Source of the DNA: an uncultured Lachnospiraceae bacterium
GTDB lineage: Bacteria; Bacillota; Clostridia; Lachnospirales; Lachnospiraceae
Direction of reading: 5' to 3'
Length of the DNA: 27,820 nt
Assembly (NCBI GenBank): GCA_900554925.1
Contig: USJG01000012.1
Coordinates: 1 to 27,820, forward strand
Part shown: piece after piece, positions 23,037 to 27,820 of the stretch
How positions within the stretch are numbered: the stretch's first letter is position 1
Layout: each line of letters begins with the position of its first letter
Notes under the pieces: model-generated
Told to the model about the DNA's origin: nothing
Database searches by the model: none
What the model saw: the letters and a program-made list of their open reading frames with translations, nothing else
Made by a program: the position numbers and the translations under genes

Positions 23037-24644
23037 ATGTATCATGAGGGCAAAATCTGGCTTGGAAAATCAGGAGAGGAAAAAATCTATATTTATCCGA
23101 AGATGGCAAATCGTCACGGGATGATTGCAGGAGCAACAGGAACAGGAAAGACAGTAACCTTAAAGGTGCTTGCCGAATCCTTCAGTGACTGCGGCGTACC
23201 TGTTTTTCTGGCGGATGTAAAAGGAGACCTGGCTGGAATGTGCAGGCCGGGAATAGAAAGTGAGAGCCTTAAAAACAGAATTGATGCTATGGAGCTTATG
23301 AAAGAAAACTTCAATTTCCATGCATACCCTGCCACCTTCTGGGATGTTTACGGAGAAAAGGGGCTTCCCCTTCGAACAACAATTTCCGAGATGGGGCCGC
23401 TTTTGCTGGGCAGGATCCTGGATTTGAATGATACGCAGTCAGATATTCTCACCATTATATTTAAAATAGCAGATGATGAGGGACTTCTGCTGCTAGATAC
23501 CAAGGATCTGCGCTCTATGATACAGTATGTGACTGAAAATACCAGGGAGTACAGCGCCAGGTATGGAAACATGTCCAAGCAGAGCCTGGGTGCCATTGTG
23601 CGCGCATTGATTGCCCTGGAGGCAGAAGGGGGAGAAGAGTTTTTCGGAGAACCGGCCCTTAATATTGCTGACTGGATGTGCACAGACTGCAATGGAAAAG
23701 GGGCAATCCAGATACTGGACTGTCAGAAGCTGATCAATAACCCTACCATGTATTCCACTTTTATGCTCTGGATGATGTCGGAGCTTTTTGAAACTCTGCC
23801 GGAGGCAGGAGACAGGGAAAAGCCTAAGATGGTATTTTTCTTTGATGAGGCACATCTTCTGTTTGATTCTGCATCTAAGACCCTGCTTGGCAAGATAGAG
23901 CAGGTGGTAAAATTAATTCGCTCCAAGGGAGTTGGAATTTATTTTATTACCCAGAATCCCAGGGATATTCCTGACGGTGTATTGGGGCAGCTTGGAAATA
24001 AGATTCAGCATGCACTTCATGCATATACCCCTGCGGAGCAAAAAGGCGCAAAGGCGGCAGCCCAGTCTTTCAGGGAAAATCCTGAATTTGACACTTATGA
24101 TGTATTGACCCAGCTTGGAATCGGGGAGGCACTTGTATCTGTACTGGAGGAAAACGGAGTTCCCACCATTGTAAAAAAGTGTAATATTCTTCCACCTCAG
24201 AGCCAGATGGGGGCGCTGGAGGATGAGGTCAGAGACAGTGAGATCAAAGGGCATCTGCTTTATGCCAAATATGCGCAGAAGATAGACCGGGAATCTGCCT
24301 ATGAGATTTTGGAGAAACGAGTACTTGCACAGGAAGAGGACCAGCGCCGGGAAGCAGAAGAAACGGCGGCAGAAAAGCTGCGTCTGAAACAGGAGGCGGC
24401 CGACGAAAAGCAGAGGCTAAAAGAAGAGGAAGCGGCAAGAAAGGCTGAAGAGAAAAAAGCGGCTGCAAGGGAAAAGCAGATGCATAGGACAGTAAAGAAT
24501 GCAGCCGGATCGGCAGGGGGAACCATTGGCAGAGAACTTGGAAACAGTATTGGCAAGTCGCTTGGAGGAAGCTTTGGAAAGAAGATTGGCGGAAATGTAG
24601 GCGCCTCGTTGGGAAGAGGTATTTTAAGAACCTTGTTCAAATAA
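23037..24644 (+). CDS. HerA-like / DUF853 ATPase
   Basis: The 535-residue protein is a FtsK/HerA-superfamily ATPase of the DUF853 type (E. coli YjgR group). Walker A is GATGTGKT (residues 32-39), followed by FLADVKGDLAGM; Walker B is KMVFFFDEAHLLFD, and VGIYFITQNPRDIPDGVLGQLGNKIQHALHAYTP is the sensor and arginine-finger region (about 299-332). After about 440 there is a charged, Glu/Lys/Ala-rich coiled coil, and the last 45 residues are a Gly-rich zipper (GGTIGRELGNSIGKSLGG and so on), which might bind membrane or drive self-assembly. The cellular role of the family is not established. The open frame reaches back to 22962, but ATG 23037 has GGAGG 9 nt upstream and lies after the promoter. 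Confidence 0.88.
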   Translation: MYHEGKIWLGKSGEEKIYIYPKMANRHGMIAGATGTGKTVTLKVLAESFSDCGVPVFLADVKGDLAGMCRPGIESESLKNRIDAMELMKENFNFHAYPATFWDVYGEKGLPLRTTISEMGPLLLGRILDLNDTQSDILTIIFKIADDEGLLLLDTKDLRSMIQYVTENTREYSARYGNMSKQSLGAIVRALIALEAEGGEEFFGEPALNIADWMCTDCNGKGAIQILDCQKLINNPTMYSTFMLWMMSELFETLPEAGDREKPKMVFFFDEAHLLFDSASKTLLGKIEQVVKLIRSKGVGIYFITQNPRDIPDGVLGQLGNKIQHALHAYTPAEQKGAKAAAQSFRENPEFDTYDVLTQLGIGEALVSVLEENGVPTIVKKCNILPPQSQMGALEDEVRDSEIKGHLLYAKYAQKIDRESAYEILEKRVLAQEEDQRREAEETAAEKLRLKQEAADEKQRLKEEEAARKAEEKKAAAREKQMHRTVKNAAGSAGGTIGRELGNSIGKSLGGSFGKKIGGNVGASLGRGILRTLFK

Positions 24645-24718
24645 GTACCAATAAGCAGTATTATAAGGTGCTGATTGAGCAAATGGAAGAAGCGGTAAGA
24701 ATAAAAGGATAAGATAAA

Positions 24719-25411
24719 ATGAGACAGAGAAACAAAGGAAAACGCCTGAACAGTTACATAGAGGATTATGTGGTTTTTGATCTGGAGACAACAGGAATCA
24801 ATCCAGAGCAGGATGCTATTATAGAAATATCGGCAGTTAAGGTGGAGAAGCATAAGATCGTGGGAGAGTTTTCCACTCTGGTCAATCCGGGAAGGCACAT
24901 TCCGGCAGGTGCTACAGCAGTAAATGGGATTACGGATGACATGGTAAAGGACGCGCCCGGCATGGAAGCTGTTATGAAGGATTTTCTGGACTTTATTGGA
25001 AACAGTGTGCTGGTAGGACATAATATCCATACCTTTGACACGAATTTTATTTATGACGCGGCGCTTTGCTTTCTCGGTCATGAAGTGAAGAATGACTATA
25101 TTGACACCTTGCATATGGCAAGAAGGTGTCTGCCGGAATTGTCCCACCATAAACTTACCGATGTGGCAGCACATTTTGGACTGCCCACGCAGGGCGCACA
25201 CCGGGCATTATTTGATTGTATGATGAACCAGAGCTGTTATGAAGAACTGGGAAAGCTGCTGGAAGAAAAGAAAAGGAAGGGCATCGCGCAGGAGGAAGAG
25301 CAGGAGTGCCCTGTGTGCGGCGATGTGCTTGTGCTGAGGAAGGGAAGGTTTGGGATGTTTTATGGATGCAGTGGGTATCCCGCCTGCAGATTTACCAGAA
25401 ATGTCAGATAG
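24719..25411 (+). CDS. DEDDh 3'-5' exonuclease with C-terminal topoisomerase-type zinc ribbon
   Basis: The 230-residue protein has an N-terminal DnaQ-like exonuclease domain with the full DEDDh set: Asp21 and Glu23 in VFDLETTG, Asp107 in GHNIHTFD, and His161 with Asp166 in AHRALFD. It resembles the epsilon or PolC exonuclease domain. The end (197-230) is a C4 zinc ribbon of the topoisomerase I type: Cys197, Cys200, Cys217 and Cys223, in CPVCGDVLV and YGCSGYPACRFT. The ribbon probably gives single-strand DNA contact. It follows the HerA-like ATPase by 74 nt with no terminator, so both may share a DNA-processing task; that link is inference. AAGGAT lies upstream of ATG. Confidence 0.88.
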   Translation: MRQRNKGKRLNSYIEDYVVFDLETTGINPEQDAIIEISAVKVEKHKIVGEFSTLVNPGRHIPAGATAVNGITDDMVKDAPGMEAVMKDFLDFIGNSVLVGHNIHTFDTNFIYDAALCFLGHEVKNDYIDTLHMARRCLPELSHHKLTDVAAHFGLPTQGAHRALFDCMMNQSCYEELGKLLEEKKRKGIAQEEEQECPVCGDVLVLRKGRFGMFYGCSGYPACRFTRNVR

Positions 25412-25423
25412 GAGCCGGGAAAT

Positions 25424-25651
25424 ATGCTGTTTAAAAAATGCAGAAGGGTAAGTCCCATAACGGACTTTGATAAAACGGGAAAAAGGCCTGTGATTAAATC
25501 CAGTATTTGTACCGGAGAGCGGGTGGCCGGTTTTAAAGATGAGAAAACCGGCCAGGTACAGGAATTAATGCTGATCAGAGATGAAAAAGACCTGGAAAGA
25601 TTTATGCAGACGTATGATGTTTCATCAGATGAGATAGAGAAAATATGGTAA
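25424..25651 (+). CDS. Small protein of unknown function, 75 residues
   Basis: I do not recognise this family. The protein is basic at the N-terminus (MLFKKCRRVSPI) and becomes acidic toward the end (DEKDLERFMQTYDVSSDEIEKIW), with a compact alpha/beta look and no membrane segment. The mid part, GERVAGFKDEKTGQVQELMLIRD, reads like two strands with a turn. Coding support comes from TAGGAG (which overlaps the exonuclease stop) 9 nt before ATG and from tight placement in the operon. It ends 15 nt before the hairpin in front of spoIIID, so transcripts of this operon could read into spoIIID. Confidence 0.75.
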   Translation: MLFKKCRRVSPITDFDKTGKRPVIKSSICTGERVAGFKDEKTGQVQELMLIRDEKDLERFMQTYDVSSDEIEKIW

Positions 25652-25662
25652 AGGGGTTGTAG

Positions 25663-25691
25663 TCATATTCCCTCAGAATACTTCATAGAAT
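25663..25691 (+). promoter_or_regulatory. Near-consensus sigma-E promoter of spoIIID
   Basis: TCATATT (25663-25669) fully fits the sigma-E -35 consensus KMATATT. After exactly 14 nt comes CATAGAAT (25684-25691), matching CATACAHT at 7 of 8 positions. spoIIID is a mother-cell sigma-E gene in Bacillus subtilis. The start of transcription is predicted near 25697-25699, inside the loop of the hairpin at 25667-25714. Confidence 0.78.
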
Positions 25692-25714
25692 TTAAAAAAG
25701 TATTCTGAGGGGAT
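25667..25714 (+). promoter_or_regulatory. 15-bp hairpin that covers the spoIIID ribosome binding site
   Basis: ATTCCCTCAGAATAC (25667-25681) pairs with GTATTCTGAGGGGAT (25700-25714) with no mismatch and one U-G pair; the loop has 18 nt. The right arm contains the spoIIID Shine-Dalgarno GAGGGG (25707-25712). The left arm overlaps the sigma-E -35 end and spacer, and the -10 lies in the loop. The tail after the stem has only short T-runs (ATTTCCTTTG), so it is a weak terminator at best. Confidence 0.85.
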
Positions 25715-25719
25715 TTCCT

Positions 25720-25977
25720 TTGAAAGATTATATCGAGGAGCGAGCAATCGATATTGCCAATTATATTATTGAAAATAATGCTACGGTAAGACAGACTGCG
25801 AAGGCCTTTGGGATTTCGAAATCTACGGTACATAAGGACGTAACAGAACGATTGATGCAGATTAATTCTGCTCTGGCAAAAGAGGCCAGAAAGGTTCTGG
25901 ATGTGAATAAGCAGGAGAGGCATATCAGAGGCGGAATGGCTACAAAGGAGAAATACCAGCATATGCACCATGAATAA
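25720..25977 (+). CDS. spoIIID: Sporulation transcriptional regulator SpoIIID
   Basis: The 85-residue DNA-binding protein matches SpoIIID over its length: KDYIEERAIDIANYIIEN, then the helix-turn-helix TVRQTAKAFGISKSTVHKDVTERL, and the late motif RHIRGGMATKEKYQ with the basic C-terminal patch. SpoIIID is made in the mother cell under sigma-E; it activates or represses many sigma-E genes and helps switch on sigK. The start is TTG at 25720, since the family begins directly before the (H/K)DYI(K/E)ER sequence and GAGGGG lies 7 nt upstream. This ribosome site is enclosed by a hairpin and preceded by a sigma-E promoter. The C-terminus is slightly shorter than the 93 residues of B. subtilis. Confidence 0.96.
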   Translation: MKDYIEERAIDIANYIIENNATVRQTAKAFGISKSTVHKDVTERLMQINSALAKEARKVLDVNKQERHIRGGMATKEKYQHMHHE

Positions 25978-25982
25978 GGACG

Positions 25983-26183
25983 GTGAAACATGACAACTTA
26001 AGCGTTTATAGCAAGGCAGGGATGAATCGGATGCCGGATGGAAAGCCAATTCATGAGCAGGGCCGGAATGCTTTGGAAATGCGATCATACTTAAGTTACT
26101 GTAAGAATATTTTGACAAGCTTTCTACCTATCTTATATAATAGAAATTGTCTTATATTATGCTGCCTGCGGCGGCAGGTTTGA
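25983..26183 (+). CDS. Doubtful short reading frame after spoIIID
   Basis: A GTG-started frame of 66 codons begins 5 nt after spoIIID, with AAGGA close upstream. Its first 35-40 residues look protein-like (NRMPDGKPIHEQGRNALEM), but the second half overlaps the guaA promoter and becomes Cys- and Leu-rich without pattern. It could be a small lineage-specific protein, a decayed gene or chance. No family is recognised. Confidence 0.22.
   Translation: MKHDNLSVYSKAGMNRMPDGKPIHEQGRNALEMRSYLSYCKNILTSFLPILYNRNCLILCCLRRQV
26112..26141 (+). promoter_or_regulatory. Sigma-A promoter of guaA
   Basis: Perfect TTGACA (26112-26117), an 18-nt spacer and perfect TATAAT (26136-26141). The transcript would start near 26148, giving a 69-nt leader. 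A short GC-rich hairpin, CCTGC/GCAGG at 26165-26169 and 26074+100 (26174-26178), lies in that leader. No purine riboswitch core is visible. Confidence 0.8.
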
Positions 26184-26216
26184 AAAGTTTCGAAATTGAC
26201 AGATAGGAGCACGCAA

Positions 26217-27758
26217 ATGGATAAAGAAATGGTCATTGTACTGGATTTTGGCGGACAGTATAATCAGTTGATTGCCAGAAGAGTCAGAGAGTGTAATGTT
26301 TACTGTGAGGTACATCCTTACAGCATGAGTCTTGAGAAGCTCAAGGAAATGAATCCCAAAGGCATTATTTTTACGGGAGGGCCAAACAGCGTATATGCCC
26401 AGGAGTCACCCAGATGTACGAAAGAGATTTTTGAATTGGGGATTCCGATTCTGGGTATCTGTTACGGTTCGCAGCTTATGTCTTATCTTCTTGGGGGAAG
26501 CGTAAAGACAGCACCGGTAAGCGAATATGGAAAGACAGAAGTAGAGGTGGATCAAAGCTCCGTTCTTTTTTCAAATGTATCAGAAAAAACAATCTGCTGG
26601 ATGAGCCACACTGATTATATTGAGCAGGCTCCTGCCGATTTTAAGGTTACCGCGCATACACCGGTATGTCCGGTAGCAGCAATGGAAAATGTGGAAAGGC
26701 AGCTTTACGCGGTACAGTTCCATCCTGAGGTAATGCACACCCAGGAGGGTATGAAAATGCTTTCCAATTTCGTCTATGATGTCTGCCACTGTAAAGGTGA
26801 CTGGCGGATGGATTCTTTTGTGGAAACTACAATTAAGCAGATCCGTGAAAAAGTGGGAAGCGGCAAGGTACTCTGTGCCCTTTCAGGTGGTGTGGATTCT
26901 TCTGTGGCAGCAGTACTTCTTGCAAAGGCAGTGGGAAAACAACTTACCTGCGTGTTTGTAGATCATGGCCTTTTGCGCAAAAATGAAGGGGATGAAGTGG
27001 AAGCGGTATTCGGGCCGGAAGGGCCTTATGATCTTAACTTTATCAGGGTCAATGCACAGGAAAGGTTTTATGAAAAGCTTGCGGGAGTGGAAGAGCCGGA
27101 ACGCAAGCGCAAGATCATCGGGGAAGAGTTTATCCGCGTGTTTGAAGAGGAAGCTAAGAAGATCGGAGCTGTGGACTTTCTGGTACAGGGGACAATTTAT
27201 CCCGATGTGATCGAAAGCGGACTTGGAAAGAGTGCGGTGATCAAGTCTCATCATAATGTGGGAGGGCTTCCGGATTATGTGGATTTTAAGGAAATTATTG
27301 AGCCTTTAAGATTGTTGTTTAAGGATGAGGTACGCAGAGCCGGATTGGAGCTTGGTATACCGGAATATCTGGTGTACAGACAGCCCTTTCCGGGACCGGG
27401 ACTTGGCATTCGTATTATAGGCGAGGTTACTGCAGAGAAAGTTCGCATTGTGCAGGAGGCAGATGCAATCTATCGGGAAGAGATTGCCAAGGCCGGTGTG
27501 GACAAGGGTCTGGGACAGTATTTTGCGGCGCTTACTAATATGAGAAGTGTCGGTGTCATGGGAGATGAGAGAACCTATGATTATGCGGTGGCACTTAGAG
27601 CGGTCAATACTTCTGATTTTATGACTGCGGAGGCGGCGCAGATTCCCTGGGAGGTACTTAGCGTAGTGACCAGCAGGATCGTGAATGAGGTCAAAGGGGT
27701 TAACCGGGTAATGTATGATTGCACGGGGAAGCCGCCGGCGACGATTGAGTTTGAATAA
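26217..27758 (+). CDS. guaA: GMP synthase (glutamine-hydrolysing)
   Basis: The enzyme converts XMP, ATP and glutamine to GMP, the last step of guanine nucleotide synthesis. The 513-residue length is typical. The class I glutamine amidotransferase domain has VLDFGGQYNQLIARRVRE, the nucleophile Cys in GICYGSQLM and His-Glu in QFHPEV. The ATP pyrophosphatase domain has the P-loop ALSGGVDSSVAA, and the dimerisation domain has RQPFPGPGLGIRI and ends at the XMP-binding DCTGKPPATIEFE. ATG 26217 has GGAG 7 nt upstream; the frame extends to 26196 without a better start. The gene has its own promoter. The 62 nt after it show no clear terminator. Confidence 0.97.
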   Translation: MDKEMVIVLDFGGQYNQLIARRVRECNVYCEVHPYSMSLEKLKEMNPKGIIFTGGPNSVYAQESPRCTKEIFELGIPILGICYGSQLMSYLLGGSVKTAPVSEYGKTEVEVDQSSVLFSNVSEKTICWMSHTDYIEQAPADFKVTAHTPVCPVAAMENVERQLYAVQFHPEVMHTQEGMKMLSNFVYDVCHCKGDWRMDSFVETTIKQIREKVGSGKVLCALSGGVDSSVAAVLLAKAVGKQLTCVFVDHGLLRKNEGDEVEAVFGPEGPYDLNFIRVNAQERFYEKLAGVEEPERKRKIIGEEFIRVFEEEAKKIGAVDFLVQGTIYPDVIESGLGKSAVIKSHHNVGGLPDYVDFKEIIEPLRLLFKDEVRRAGLELGIPEYLVYRQPFPGPGLGIRIIGEVTAEKVRIVQEADAIYREEIAKAGVDKGLGQYFAALTNMRSVGVMGDERTYDYAVALRAVNTSDFMTAEAAQIPWEVLSVVTSRIVNEVKGVNRVMYDCTGKPPATIEFE

Positions 27759-27820
27759 TTTCAATTATCCCCATCCAAAGCCCTATATCCTGAAAAGGCA
27801 AGAAGGCGCAGCTTGGAATA

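Noticed and set aside
24299..25201. 300-codon minus-strand open frame across the HerA-like and exonuclease genes
   Set aside because: It lies opposite two genes with full motif sets, has Ser/Pro/Phe-rich low-complexity sequence from the antisense of a Glu/Lys/Ala coil, and lacks any family pattern.
26142..26216. Purine riboswitch in the guaA leader
   Set aside because: The leader is only about 69 nt and lacks the conserved purine aptamer loops; only a small GC hairpin is present.
27759..27820. Search for a terminator or gene after guaA
   Set aside because: The 62 nt to the window edge hold no hairpin with T-run and no supported start of a gene.

Overview
The window looks like chromosome from a spore-forming, anaerobic member of the Clostridia, most probably a Lachnospiraceae-type gut bacterium. 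This rests on moderate-to-low GC, strong GGAGG ribosome binding sites, a full Firmicutes-order ATP synthase operon, sporulation and germination genes (CwlD-like amidase, SleL-like GH18 end, SpoIIID), and lineage-typical proteins of unknown function. No rRNA, tRNA, insertion sequence, prophage or CRISPR array is visible. Nearly all genes lie on the + strand; the exceptions are a DUF402/acetyltransferase pair and queT.

Layout. 1-428: the 3' end of a GH18 spore-wall hydrolase gene and its terminator. 468-4019: cell-wall and housekeeping genes (cwlD-like amidase, Sua5/TsaC tRNA-modification enzyme, rpiB, and a secreted PcsB-type coiled coil fused to a SleB hydrolase). 4016-5109: a translationally coupled acetyltransferase and DUF402 pair on the minus strand with its own promoter. 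5166-12553: the atp operon, atpZ-I-B-E-F-H-A-G-D-C, with a sigma-A promoter and a strong terminator. The c subunit carries the ligand set expected for sodium coupling. 12594-16003: a MoxR ATPase, a DUF58 protein and a multi-pass membrane protein with a DUF4129-like tail. 16047-20295: a small unknown protein, a class I methyltransferase and a large anchored extracytoplasmic protein. 20493-22227: a membrane-anchored XRE regulator with internal repeats, overlapping a DUF4097 protein. 22242-22926: queT with a long structured leader that looks like a preQ1-type riboswitch. 23037-25651: a HerA-like ATPase, a DEDDh exonuclease with a topoisomerase-type zinc ribbon, and a 75-residue unknown. 25663-25977: spoIIID. 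26112-27758: guaA with its own promoter.

The most notable regulatory structure is in front of spoIIID. A 15-bp hairpin encloses the spoIIID Shine-Dalgarno sequence in its 3' arm. A near-consensus sigma-E promoter is embedded in the same element, so its predicted start point lies just after the 5' arm. Read-through RNA from upstream would then be locked for translation, whereas RNA made by sigma-E would be open. A weaker version of the same layout occurs in front of the 129-residue gene at 16047. The queT leader, in which a hairpin loop can pair with the Shine-Dalgarno sequence, is the second main regulatory candidate.
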